Origin: Rhizobium sp.
GTDB taxonomy: Bacteria; Pseudomonadota; Alphaproteobacteria; Rhizobiales; Rhizobiaceae
Direction: 5' to 3'
Length of the DNA stretch: 36,667 nucleotides
Assembly (NCBI GenBank): GCA_029865885.1
Contig: JARXAK010000115.1
Coordinates: 1-36,667, forward strand
The position numbers were made by a program, and so were the translations under genes. The first letter of the stretch is position 1; each line of letters starts with the position of its first letter. A model generated the notes under the pieces. It had not been told where the DNA came from and did no database searches. It saw nothing but the letters and a program-made list of their open reading frames with translations. Below are positions 16,067 to 25,712 of this stretch, piece by piece.

Positions 16067-19000
16067 TTATTCCGCAGCCTTGGCCTTGGGCTTTCGTGCC
16101 GGCTTCTTTGCCGGCGGTGGAGCGGGCGGCTCGGGCAGCTCGGCGCCGATCACCTGCACCTTGCCGTCGAGCGTCACGTCGTAGCCTTCAGCAATGCGCG
16201 TGACCGCGACATCGACCTTGCGTCCGTCGATCTCCACCGTCGCCTTGAAGCCCTGCCAGTGTTCGGGCAGAGCGGGGCTGACCACGATATCGCTGCCCTT
16301 GCGACGGATACCGAGGAAGCCTTCGACCGCGAAGCGATAGAGCCAGCCGGCCGAGCCCGTATACCAGGTCCAGCCGCCACGTCCGGCATAGCCGTCACCG
16401 CCGTAGATATCGGCTGCCACGACATAGGGCTCGACGCGGTAACGCTCCGCGTCATCAGCCGTGCGGGCGTGGTTGATCGGGTTCAGGAGTTCAAAGACGC
16501 GCCAGGCATCGGCGATGCGACCGGCCTTGACCAGCGAGAGGCCGAGCCAGATCGCCGCGTGGGTGTACTGACCCCCGTTTTCCCGAACACCCGGCGGATA
16601 GGCGCCGATATAGCCCGGATCAACCTCAGGCTTCTCGAAGGCCGGCGTGAAGAGGCGGACGATACCGGTCTCCATATCCACGAGCTTGGCAACCGCCGAA
16701 TCAAGCGCCTTCTCGGTATGGGCGGGGTCGCCGAGGCCCGAGAGCACGCTCCAGGACTGGGCAATGGAGTCGATCTGGCACTGCAGGGATAGGTTCGATC
16801 CCAGCGGCGAGCCGTCGTCGAAATAGCCGCGACGGTAGTGATCGCCGTCCCAGCCGGCGGTTTCCAGGGCTGCCTTGAGCTTCACGACATGATCGCTCCA
16901 GCGCACGCTCCGGTCACGCTCGCCACGCTTTTCGGCCTGGGTCTTGAAGCGCTCCAGCATGGCGGCCAGGAGCCAGCCAAGCCAGACGCTTTCGCCGCGA
17001 CCTTCGATGCCGACGCGGTTCATGCCGTCATTCCAGTCGCCGCCGAGGATCAGCGGCAGGCCGTGTTCGCCGGTGCGGGCGATGGCAAGGTCCAGCGCGC
17101 GGGCCGCGTGCTCGTAAAGATCCGCTGTCTCGGCTGCCACGTTCGGCAGGAAGAAGCTGTCGTGCTGTCCCTGTTTCAGTTCCGCGCCGTCGAGGAACGG
17201 GATCTGTTCGGCAAGGATTGTTTCGTCACCCGTTGCCGAAACATACTGGTCGATCGCATAGGCGAGCCAGACGACGTCGTCGGAGATCATGGTGCGGACC
17301 CCCGCCCCGGTCTGCGGCAACCACCAATGCTGGACGTCGCCTTCGACGAACTGGCGGGCGGCAGCCTTGACGATCTGTCGACGGGCCAGCTGCGGCTCGA
17401 CGGTCAGGAAGGCCAGCGTGTCCTGCAACTGGTCGCGGAAGCCATAGGCGCCACTCGCCTGGTAGAAGCCGGCGCGCGCGAAGATGCGGCAGGCAAGCGC
17501 CTGGTAGGGCAGCCAGCGATTGACGAGGTTGTCGAAGGCCTTGTCGCCGGTTTCTACCGAGAGCTTGCCGGTAAAGCCGGTCCAGAAGTCCTTGTTGGAC
17601 TTCAGAACTGTCTCGAAGCCGGAGCCGCGCACGGACTTCACCAGATCGACGGCACCCTCGACAGTATCGGTTTCGCCGAGCAGGAAGGTCATGTCGCGCG
17701 ACTGACCGGGAGCAAGTTCGATATCGAAGGCGATCGCCGCACAGGGATCGCTCTCGCTCTCGATCGAACCGCTCAGGCTAGAAGCGCGCGCAACGGCCTG
17801 CGGCAGCTTGATCGTGCCGTTGCGGCCGATGAACTCACGACGGCTTGCGGTGTAGCCATCCGGCTGTTCCGGCCCCGCGAGGAAGGCGAAGCGACCGGGA
17901 TAGTTGATCTCATAGGGGTTCGAAGCGAGAAGCGCGCCTGTCTCCTCGTCAAAGGTGGAGAGAACGAAGGGCGCGGTGCGGGCCGGGTTGTTGCCCAGCA
18001 CCCATTCCGCATAGCCATAGATGCGGAACTTGCGCGCCTCGCCGCTGACATTCTTCAACCGGATCTTCGAGAGTTTCACCGGACGTTCGCGATCGACCGT
18101 CTGTGTCAGCTCGATTTCGAGATCGCCGTGGCGACTGACGAAGGTCGAGTAGCCGAGACCGTGGCGGGTTTCGAAGGTGGCAGCCGGATCGAGGTTGAGG
18201 GCGCTCACCGTCGCATAGGCGCGACCGCTCGCGAGATCGGTCACGTAGAAGGCCTCGCCAGGACGGTTGACGACCGGGTCGTTGGTCCACGGGGTCACCT
18301 GGTAATCGCGCGAATTCTGGCTCCAGGTGAAGCCCGCACCTTCGGCGGACACATGGAAGCCGAAGTTCTCATTGGCGATCACGTTGATCCAGGGCGTCGG
18401 CGTGTTGGCTGTCCCATCGAGGCGGACGACATATTCCGTTCCGTCCTTCGAGAAACCGCCGAAGCCGTTCCAGAAGTCGAGATCGGCGCCGTCGATCGTG
18501 CGGCCCGGTTTGGTCGGTGCCGGCAACGAAGGCGGCAGGCCAGCCCATTCGACTTCGCCTTCGATCGTGCGCGGCGTCGCAAACAGCGAGACGGCGCGGT
18601 TGACCTGGTCGACGATCTTGCCGTTTCGGGTGTGGAGGACGACTCGAGCGGCGGCAAGCACGGCAAGCGTCGCACCTTCGTCCTGCAGATCGTCACGCAC
18701 CGTGAAGACATGCTGGCGGCCGCCCGGCAGGCGGTGGCGCAGATTGTCCGCCATCTGGTCGAGCGCGTGCTGCATGTCCTGGGCATAGGAGGTCGCACGT
18801 TCGTTGATGATGGCGAGATCGGCCACGACGCCACGACGGCGCAAATACTCCAGAGCGCTCATCGCTTCACGGGCGATGTCCATGTCCATGTCGTCGTTGA
18901 TGCGCAGGGCAAAGATCGGGAAGTCGCCCGAAATCGCCATGGGCCAGAGAGCCGACTGCGACCTCAGGCCCTTGCGGACCGTTTCGGGGTCGGCGCGCAG

Positions 19001-22000
19001 GTGATTGTCGGGATAGACCAGATAGCGGCCAAGATGCTGGAAGGCAGCCGCCTGCTGCGAGGTGATGCCGATGTGGCGAAGCTCGACCTGCGCACGCGTC
19101 CAGGCATGGATCAGCTCGTGGCTGAAGGAATCCGGGTGGCGATAGCGTTCGATCGCCTTGTCGACTTCCTCGCGGTTCGGGGCGGCCATGGTCCAGAAGA
19201 TCACCTGAACCTTCTTGCCGGCCGGCACGCGGACGACGCGACGCAAGCTCAGGATCGGGTCGAGCGTGAAGCCTTCCGTGCCCGACAGGGTCGCGCCCGG
19301 ATCGAAGGCGGCGGCCTCGCCGAGGCTGCGGCCACGGCCGAGGAATTTGCGTCGATCCGTCTCGAACTCCGTGGGACGGCCCTGGCCAGCGCTGTCGACG
19401 ACCAGATGGGCAACGCAGATATCCGGATCGGAGGGGCTGCGCTTGTTGCGTTCGGCGCGGATGACGTCACGACGGCGGCCGAACTCGGTCTTCACGAACA
19501 TGCGCGAGAAGAGCGGATGGGCGTTGTCGCCATCTTCATAGGCGAGAACCGGTTCGGTGTAGGACGTGACCTCGATGTAACGGTCTTCCGTGCCGGTGTT
19601 CAGGATCGTCAGCCGTCGGCCTTCGGCATCGTGCTCCGTGCCGACGATGCATTCCAGCGTCGTCGAGATGTCCCCGACGCTCTTGAAGAATTCGGCCTTG
19701 TCATCGCCGAAGATGACCTTGGACTTTTCATTCGAGGCACTGCGCGGCGCCGATGTCGCGGACCACCATTCGTTGGTCGCGGTATCGCGCAGGAAGAGGA
19801 AGGTGCCCCAGCGGTCTTCCGTCGTGTCAGGCTTCCAGCGGGTGACGGACTGGCCATTCCAGCGGGAGAAGCCGGAGCCGGTGGCGGTCATCATCACAGA
19901 GTAGTGGCCGTTCGACAGGAAGACGACTTCACGGTCCTTGGTGGCCGGATCCTCGACCGTGCGGATTTCGGCGCGCAGCAGGTCCGCTTGACCCTTGCCC
20001 GGCGTCTGCGGCTCGTATTTTGCGCTCATGACCGGGATTTCGCGCGGCGTCTTTTCCTGAAGCAGCAGTTCGGCCGCTTCGATGACCGGATCGGCGTGGA
20101 AGAGGGCGCGCAGACGACCATTGAAGGCGACGTTGGCGATGGCCGCGATCGACATGCCGTGGTGGTGGGCATAGTAGTTGTAGACGACGGCACACTTCTT
20201 GCCATCCGGAAGACGCGTCGGGGTGAAGTCGACGGCATCGTGGAAGCCGTAAGGACCGAGCGCGCCGAGCTTGCGCAGGCGCATCAGGTTCTCGAGCGCT
20301 GCTTCCGGATAATACTGGCTGGCGAGGATCGAGGCATAGGGTGCGACGACGGCATTCTGGCCGAGACCACGCTTGAGGCCGAGCGTCGGCACACCGAAGT
20401 TGGTATACTGGTAGTTCATCTCGTGGTCGCGGGCGTTGAAGGCCGCTTCCGAGATGCCCCAGGGAATGTTCAGGCGACGCCCGTGGTTCATCTGCTCGAT
20501 GACAACGAGATTGTTCGTCTGGTTGAGGATGCCACCCTGACGCTCCTGCATGACGAGCGGCGGCATCAGATATTCGAACATCGAGCCGGACCAGGAGATC
20601 AGTGCGGCGCGCGCACCGATCGGCACGACCTGGCGGCCGAGGCGGTACCAGTGTTCCGTCGGCAGGTCACCCTTGGCGATTGCGAACAGGCTGGTCAGGC
20701 GGCATTCCGATGCGAGCAGGTCATAGCAGGCCTCGTCCAGTTCGCGGGCGTCGACGCGGTAGCCGATGGACAGCAGACGGCGCTCTGGGCGGAACAGGAA
20801 GGTGAAGTCCATCGAAAACGCGATGTTGCGGGCGCGCTCGGAGAGCTGGCTAAGGCGCTGGCGCAGCGGGTCGATGTTCGAGAGGTCGAAGGCCGTATCG
20901 GCGATATGCGCCTCACAGACCGAGACCAGCGATTCCGTCCAGCGGATGACTTCGGCGCTCTGCTCGGAGCGCACTTCGTGATGCAAGTTGGCAGCGAGCT
21001 TCTGGACGTCGCGAGCAAGGACCGCGAGGTTGATGATGCGGATCGAGGCGAATTCATGCTCGCGCTTGACCGCAGCAAGTGCGGTGTTGAAGCCGATGAT
21101 GCGCTCTTCGAGGCGACGGCGGAGCGGGCGGACCGTCTTTCGGTCGTCGGGCAGCTGGCCGAGGATTTCAAGCAGGATGCCGCCGACGTCGCCGATACCG
21201 TCGAGATTGCCCTGGAGGTGGGCGGAGGGTGCTTCCGCCCATTCACGGCAGGCAGAGGAAATGGCGATCAGATGGCCGGCGAGGTTGCCGCTGTCGACGG
21301 CCGAAATGTACTTCGGACCGAGCGTGTTGAGCGTGTCCGTGTAGTACCAGTTATAGAGATGGCCGCGATACTTCTCCATCCGCTCGACGGTCGCGATCGT
21401 CTGCTCCATGCGTTCGATCGTCTGCTCGAAGCTCAGCCAGCCGAAGTGGCGGGCGGAGACGACCGAGAGCAGGTAGACGCCGATGTTTGTCGGCGAGGTG
21501 CGATGCGCGATGAGCGGTTCCGGCGTTTCCTGGAAATTGTCCGGCGGCAGATAGTTGTCGCCGGCCGTGGTGAAGGTCTCGTAGTAGCGCCAGGTGCGGC
21601 GGGCGATCTTGCGCAGTTCGTAGGAGACATTCTGCGGCACTTCCAGACTGTCTTCGGTCTCGGCCGACTGGCTGACATACCAGGCGAGCAGCGGCGAGAG
21701 AACCCAGAGGAAACCAAAGGGAAGCCCGATCAGATAGCCATAGCCACCGGGAAGCGCCGCAATGCTCACCGAGATGATGGCGAGGACCGGCGCGTGGCGC
21801 ATGTTCTGGTAATAGGACGCAATCGTGCCCTGGGCGGCCGATTGTACGCTCGCCGCCGTGCGCCATTCCAGAAGCAGCTTGCGGCTCACCAGCATGCGGT
21901 AGAGCGAGCGCACGATGGCGTCGGCCATCATGCAGGCGTTGTCGCCAATGAAGACGATGCGCAGCGCGACCTGGGCATTGATGGAGCGCACTTCCGACCA

Positions 22001-24580
22001 GAGGGTCTGGAAGTGGGCGGCCGGCACGATGTCTGTCTGGCGCGGGACGATCCCCGACAGCAGCGACAGCGTCGGCGCGACGAAAAGGCTGAAGATCAGC
22101 AACAGCTGCCAGATCGTGGCGCCGACCGGGTCCATGGTGGCCCAGCCCAGGACCGACGCCGCATACCAGGCGATCGGGGTCAGCGAGCGGCGCAGGTTGT
22201 CGACCATCTTCCAGCGGCCGAGGCTGGTGATGCCGCGGTTGGTGTCGCCGATGTAGGGGATGAGCTGCCAGTCGCCGCGCGCCCAGCGATGCTGGCGGGA
22301 GATTTCCACTTCGTAGCGGGTCGGGAAGTCCTCGACCAGTTCAACGTCGGTGACCAGCGCGCAGCGGGCGAACGAGCCTTCGAGCAGGTCGTGGCTGAGA
22401 ACGCTGTTTTCGTCGATCCGGCCCTTGATGGCCGTCTCAAACGCGTCGACGTCGTAGAGACCCTTGCCCGTGAAGGTGCCTTCGCCGGTAATGTCCTGAT
22501 AGACATCGGAGACCGTGAAGACGTAAGGGTCGAGGCCACGGTTCATCGAGAAGATGCGCTGGAAGACCGAAGCATCCTTGCCCGTGGTCAGCGACGGGGT
22601 AACGCGCGGCTGCAGGACGCCGTAGCCGCTGATCACGCGACCGGTCTTTTCGTCATGCACCGGGCGGTTGATCGGGTGGTGCATCTTGCCGACAAGCTTG
22701 GTCACGGCGTCACGCATCAGGCGCGTATCGGCGTCGAGCGTCATCACGTAACGCACGTTTTCCGGCACCATGTTGGCGCCTGGCAGATAGGACGTGTCGC
22801 GATCGCCGCGCAGCAGCAGGTTCAGCTCGTGCAGCTTGCCGCGCTTGCGCTCCCAGCCCATCCAGCAGCCCTCGGCCTCGTTGTAGAGGCGGCGGCGATG
22901 CATGAGATAGAAGCGGGTCTTGCCGGCGAAGTCATAGCGGCTGTTAAGCTGTGCCACTTCGCGCTTGGCATAGTCGAGAACCTCGAGATCGGCAGCCGAT
23001 TCTTCCGTCTGGCTGTCCTTCCAGTCGCTCAAGAGCGCAAAGTAGATCTCACCATGCGGATTGGTGAGGTAGTGGACTTCGAGGTTGCGAACGAGTTCGT
23101 CGACATCGTCCCGTTTGGTGATCATGCAGGGAACGACGACGAGCGTGCGGGCCTCTTCCGGGATGCCTTCCTTGAACTCGTAGCCGGTCAGGCGGAACGG
23201 TTTGACAAAGAAGGTCACCAGCGTGTTGAAGAGGCCGGTTGCGCCTTCCGAAACCGGCAGCGATACCAGAATGAGAAGCACCATGATCAGCGAGGTCGGC
23301 AGCCCCATCTGGCTCAGGAAATCGCCGATGAGCGCAAGTGCCGCGATCGTCAGTGCAATCACGGGAACGGCGATCGACAGCCAGTTCAGCCGCTTGATGA
23401 AATCCGTGATGATCCGGGAGAGCGGCTGGCTGTAGCCGATCGCGTTTTCCAGTTCCGTCCGACGGTTGCCGACGAGATAGCTTCCGACGTCCAGCTGCCC
23501 GTCCGGGCCTGCTGCTTCCGTCGCCAGATCGATCGCGGTCTGGGCGATTTCGATCTCGGTCTGGTCGCAGCGGCGCGCCAGCTTTTCGATCGTGTTTCGG
23601 TAGGCGTTGCGCGAGCCGAAATCGAGTTCGCGATAGTCGGTGTGCTGGCCGAGGACCCGGTCAACATGGCTGACCTCCTCGACCCAGACCGACCATTCCT
23701 TATCGTCGATCTCGCGCAGGCCGCGGACGATGTTGCCCATCGTCACGTTGCCGGAGGAGAGGCGGTTGTGCTCGGCGTCCATCGCCTCCTGGGCAGTGCG
23801 GCCAGCCGCTTCGAGGCGGCTTTCCAGCCATTCGACGGCAAAGCTCGTATTCTGCGAGCCGTTGCGCAGGCGATAGAGGAATTGCGTGGCGAAGGTGTTG
23901 TCGTCGGCCAGCTGCTCGATCTGGCTGAGATAGGTGGCGGCTGCGACCGGGTCGTTCAGGCGAATGATCTCGTCGGCGACTTCATTGGCGCGACGGCGCA
24001 TCCGGCGGGAGCGATCGACGCGGGTCGCGATGCGGCGGAGGTTTTCCACCAGCACGAAGCGGACGATCGACGGCAGCGCCCAGAGTTCACCGATCTCCAG
24101 CGTCTGGTGCTGCTGATAGCCCTCGACAAGCGCCGTCATGCTCTCCTGGCTGACGGTGGAATGGGTGTGTGCAACATAGAGCCAGGCGAGTGCCATGGTG
24201 CGGGGAATCTCGCGGCTTCCCACCTTCATCCTCGGCAGTTGCCGGTAGAACTTCTTCGGGAAGTCCCGGCGGACTTCCTGGATCGCCTCTTCGATGATGT
24301 AGTGATTGTCGAGCAGCCACTCGGCGGCCGGCGTGATGGTTGCGCCGGCCTCGACGTCAGCGGCCGTCGCTCGGTAGACGCGCAGGATTTCCCGCTCGTT
24401 TTCCTTGTGCCGGGCGAAGAAATCGAAGTCCATCAAGCCGGGCAGTTCTTCGACACCGTTGAGCGCCAGTAAGTCAGCGCTCTCCTTCAACTCCTCGATC
24501 GTAAAATAGGCAGATCGTATGGAATCGTTATGGTCGATCTGCTTGGTTTCGAGGTCGCGCGATGGGACATGCAGCGTCAT
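16067..24580 (-). CDS. ndvB: Cyclic beta-1,2-glucan synthase NdvB/ChvB
   Basis: This giant inner-membrane enzyme, about 2,837 residues (family about 2,830), initiates, elongates, trims and cyclises beta-1,2-glucan, which NdvA then exports. The order is: soluble N-terminal region; hydrophobic segments near 400-465; a GT84 transferase with DADTRL (Asp616) and the QxxRW-like RQHRW near 762-766; more helices near 790-840 and 920-970; a glycoamylase-like middle region; and a C-terminal GH94 phosphorylase-type module that controls chain length, with GGDWNDGMN and Asp2518 as probable general acid. The tail is Lys/Pro/Ala-rich. ATG 24580 (MTLHVPSRD) is chosen; the frame also reaches a TTG at 24610 without a better ribosome site. 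A long open frame on the opposite strand inside it is a codon-bias shadow. Confidence 0.96.
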   Translation of the reverse strand: MTLHVPSRDLETKQIDHNDSIRSAYFTIEELKESADLLALNGVEELPGLMDFDFFARHKENEREILRVYRATAADVEAGATITPAAEWLLDNHYIIEEAIQEVRRDFPKKFYRQLPRMKVGSREIPRTMALAWLYVAHTHSTVSQESMTALVEGYQQHQTLEIGELWALPSIVRFVLVENLRRIATRVDRSRRMRRRANEVADEIIRLNDPVAAATYLSQIEQLADDNTFATQFLYRLRNGSQNTSFAVEWLESRLEAAGRTAQEAMDAEHNRLSSGNVTMGNIVRGLREIDDKEWSVWVEEVSHVDRVLGQHTDYRELDFGSRNAYRNTIEKLARRCDQTEIEIAQTAIDLATEAAGPDGQLDVGSYLVGNRRTELENAIGYSQPLSRIITDFIKRLNWLSIAVPVIALTIAALALIGDFLSQMGLPTSLIMVLLILVSLPVSEGATGLFNTLVTFFVKPFRLTGYEFKEGIPEEARTLVVVPCMITKRDDVDELVRNLEVHYLTNPHGEIYFALLSDWKDSQTEESAADLEVLDYAKREVAQLNSRYDFAGKTRFYLMHRRRLYNEAEGCWMGWERKRGKLHELNLLLRGDRDTSYLPGANMVPENVRYVMTLDADTRLMRDAVTKLVGKMHHPINRPVHDEKTGRVISGYGVLQPRVTPSLTTGKDASVFQRIFSMNRGLDPYVFTVSDVYQDITGEGTFTGKGLYDVDAFETAIKGRIDENSVLSHDLLEGSFARCALVTDVELVEDFPTRYEVEISRQHRWARGDWQLIPYIGDTNRGITSLGRWKMVDNLRRSLTPIAWYAASVLGWATMDPVGATIWQLLLIFSLFVAPTLSLLSGIVPRQTDIVPAAHFQTLWSEVRSINAQVALRIVFIGDNACMMADAIVRSLYRMLVSRKLLLEWRTAASVQSAAQGTIASYYQNMRHAPVLAIISVSIAALPGGYGYLIGLPFGFLWVLSPLLAWYVSQSAETEDSLEVPQNVSYELRKIARRTWRYYETFTTAGDNYLPPDNFQETPEPLIAHRTSPTNIGVYLLSVVSARHFGWLSFEQTIERMEQTIATVERMEKYRGHLYNWYYTDTLNTLGPKYISAVDSGNLAGHLIAISSACREWAEAPSAHLQGNLDGIGDVGGILLEILGQLPDDRKTVRPLRRRLEERIIGFNTALAAVKREHEFASIRIINLAVLARDVQKLAANLHHEVRSEQSAEVIRWTESLVSVCEAHIADTAFDLSNIDPLRQRLSQLSERARNIAFSMDFTFLFRPERRLLSIGYRVDARELDEACYDLLASECRLTSLFAIAKGDLPTEHWYRLGRQVVPIGARAALISWSGSMFEYLMPPLVMQERQGGILNQTNNLVVIEQMNHGRRLNIPWGISEAAFNARDHEMNYQYTNFGVPTLGLKRGLGQNAVVAPYASILASQYYPEAALENLMRLRKLGALGPYGFHDAVDFTPTRLPDGKKCAVVYNYYAHHHGMSIAAIANVAFNGRLRALFHADPVIEAAELLLQEKTPREIPVMSAKYEPQTPGKGQADLLRAEIRTVEDPATKDREVVFLSNGHYSVMMTATGSGFSRWNGQSVTRWKPDTTEDRWGTFLFLRDTATNEWWSATSAPRSASNEKSKVIFGDDKAEFFKSVGDISTTLECIVGTEHDAEGRRLTILNTGTEDRYIEVTSYTEPVLAYEDGDNAHPLFSRMFVKTEFGRRRDVIRAERNKRSPSDPDICVAHLVVDSAGQGRPTEFETDRRKFLGRGRSLGEAAAFDPGATLSGTEGFTLDPILSLRRVVRVPAGKKVQVIFWTMAAPNREEVDKAIERYRHPDSFSHELIHAWTRAQVELRHIGITSQQAAAFQHLGRYLVYPDNHLRADPETVRKGLRSQSALWPMAISGDFPIFALRINDDMDMDIAREAMSALEYLRRRGVVADLAIINERATSYAQDMQHALDQMADNLRHRLPGGRQHVFTVRDDLQDEGATLAVLAAARVVLHTRNGKIVDQVNRAVSLFATPRTIEGEVEWAGLPPSLPAPTKPGRTIDGADLDFWNGFGGFSKDGTEYVVRLDGTANTPTPWINVIANENFGFHVSAEGAGFTWSQNSRDYQVTPWTNDPVVNRPGEAFYVTDLASGRAYATVSALNLDPAATFETRHGLGYSTFVSRHGDLEIELTQTVDRERPVKLSKIRLKNVSGEARKFRIYGYAEWVLGNNPARTAPFVLSTFDEETGALLASNPYEINYPGRFAFLAGPEQPDGYTASRREFIGRNGTIKLPQAVARASSLSGSIESESDPCAAIAFDIELAPGQSRDMTFLLGETDTVEGAVDLVKSVRGSGFETVLKSNKDFWTGFTGKLSVETGDKAFDNLVNRWLPYQALACRIFARAGFYQASGAYGFRDQLQDTLAFLTVEPQLARRQIVKAAARQFVEGDVQHWWLPQTGAGVRTMISDDVVWLAYAIDQYVSATGDETILAEQIPFLDGAELKQGQHDSFFLPNVAAETADLYEHAARALDLAIARTGEHGLPLILGGDWNDGMNRVGIEGRGESVWLGWLLAAMLERFKTQAEKRGERDRSVRWSDHVVKLKAALETAGWDGDHYRRGYFDDGSPLGSNLSLQCQIDSIAQSWSVLSGLGDPAHTEKALDSAVAKLVDMETGIVRLFTPAFEKPEVDPGYIGAYPPGVRENGGQYTHAAIWLGLSLVKAGRIADAWRVFELLNPINHARTADDAERYRVEPYVVAADIYGGDGYAGRGGWTWYTGSAGWLYRFAVEGFLGIRRKGSDIVVSPALPEHWQGFKATVEIDGRKVDVAVTRIAEGYDVTLDGKVQVIGAELPEPPAPPPAKKPARKPKAKAAE

Positions 24581-24939
24581 GAAGGATAGGTTCTCGGTTC
24601 GATGGTTCAATAGAAAGCCGTTGTGGTTCGACCGTCCGGTCTTCCCCGTCGCGCCTCATTGCACAAAATTGGGCTGTTGGCCAACAATCGAGGCAGAAAG
24701 AGGCCGTAATACGACGGTTACCAGAGGCGGTTGAACTCTACGGGCGACTTTCGCATCCAGGCGGGTGAATTGGCGTTTTTATGCCTTATTTCAAGCGGCT
24801 GGCCAAGGGGCTTGCGTGCGGGAGGCGTAGACGAGTTCCGCTAACTTATGAAGTACGGATGGTCGATCTGCCGATGAGGTCAGCAGATCCCAAATGCTGG
24901 CCCAAAGAAGCGCTCAACTTCAACGTTGTTTTGTGGCCT
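24581..24939. promoter_or_regulatory. 359-bp region upstream of ndvB
   Basis: I see no gene here. It separates the ndvB start from the stop of the TetR-type gene, also leftward, and should contain the ndvB promoter and a long 5' leader. The clearest element is a perfect 12-bp palindrome, TGTTGGCCAACA (24675-24686), about 95 nt upstream of the ndvB ATG. A possible leftward promoter pair, TTCAAC and TATTAC with about 18 nt between, lies on the minus strand near 24705-24735 but is weak. No obvious terminator follows the TetR gene. Confidence 0.45.
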
Positions 24940-25575
24940 TCAGTCGCTGTCTCGCAATGACAATCCACCGAGCATCGCCTCGACCGCATCGAGTGCTATG
25001 GCCGAGAGGCGACCCTCATCGAACATGTCGCTTGCCAGCGAGTTTTCCAGCCACAGACCATCGATCAGTCCATTGATTGCCACGGCAAGATGACGGACTT
25101 CGGAAAACGGCGGTTTGTGCTGGCGCGCCGCCAGGACGGCTTCGATCAGCTCTTCGAGAATGCCGATGAAGATCTGATAGTTCTCGCGATGAATACGGGC
25201 GAGCTCCTCATTCGATCTGACGCGACCGATGAAGGCTGCCCAGAGGGAAAGAGCCTTTGGATCTGCGATCGGCGGGCTGACGTTTGCAACGATGAAATCG
25301 TGGAGCCGGCGTCTGGGATCGGTTCCGACGTCCGCCATCGCCTCCACCGCAGTGCCGGTCATGCCCGCCAGCATCTCGCGATAGGCGGCCTGGAGCATCT
25401 CGTCCTTGCCGGTAAAATAGTGGCGGATCAAACCGCCGGTCACGCCGGCGCGGGCGGCGATATCCCGCACCGTTGCGCCCTCCAGGCCGTGGTCGGAGAT
25501 GCTGTCCAGGGTTGCCGCGATCAGGTCTTTTCGGCGCTCGGCTTCACCGGCGCGCTGAAACGTGCGTCGTGTCAT
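24940..25575 (-). CDS. TetR-family transcriptional regulator (BetI-like)
   Basis: This 211-residue repressor has an N-terminal TetR HTH (about 12-58: RRKDLIAATLDSISDHGLEG, TVRDIAARAGVTGGLIRHYF, then TGKDEMLQAAY) and an all-helical ligand-binding C-terminus. The helix pattern and AGVTGGLIRHYFTGKDEML recall BetI. The start at 25575 (MTRRTF) is preceded by GGAGA 8 nt upstream and has normal family length; the frame stays open to 25647, but that would run through the intergenic operator region. It is divergent from the M20 amidohydrolase across 137 nt, so that gene and its own promoter are the likely targets. The ligand is unknown. Confidence 0.85.
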   Translation of the reverse strand: MTRRTFQRAGEAERRKDLIAATLDSISDHGLEGATVRDIAARAGVTGGLIRHYFTGKDEMLQAAYREMLAGMTGTAVEAMADVGTDPRRRLHDFIVANVSPPIADPKALSLWAAFIGRVRSNEELARIHRENYQIFIGILEELIEAVLAARQHKPPFSEVRHLAVAINGLIDGLWLENSLASDMFDEGRLSAIALDAVEAMLGGLSLRDSD

Positions 25576-25636
25576 GGTGGTGTCTCCGACCCGGATACGC
25601 TGGCGGTCTTCCTCTGCCGCCGATGGCCTTTTTATA

Positions 25637-25654
25637 CGGTTGAACAACTAACCG
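25637..25654. promoter_or_regulatory. Candidate TetR-type operator between the divergent regulator and amidohydrolase
   Basis: In the divergent gap, CGGTT and AACCG form 5-bp outer arms over 18 nt, and they enclose a second inverted repeat, GTTG-AA-CAAC. The TTGAAC element resembles half-sites reported for BetI-like repressors. This is the only clear dyad in the interval. Confidence 0.35.
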
Positions 25655-25712
25655 GCAAGTGCCAGAGTCCGTGCTTCAATGACCATGCCCAGCCGACCGA
25701 AAGGTAATTCCC

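Noticed and set aside
16838-24472. A 2,544-codon open frame on the + strand, fully antisense to ndvB
   Set aside because: Striking in length, but it lies wholly inside ndvB. Its product is rich in Arg, Gly, Asp, Glu, Val and His with no recognisable domain, membrane segment or motif. Strong third-position GC bias in the sense gene removes stops in the antisense frame. The sense protein has intact GT84 and GH94 motifs.
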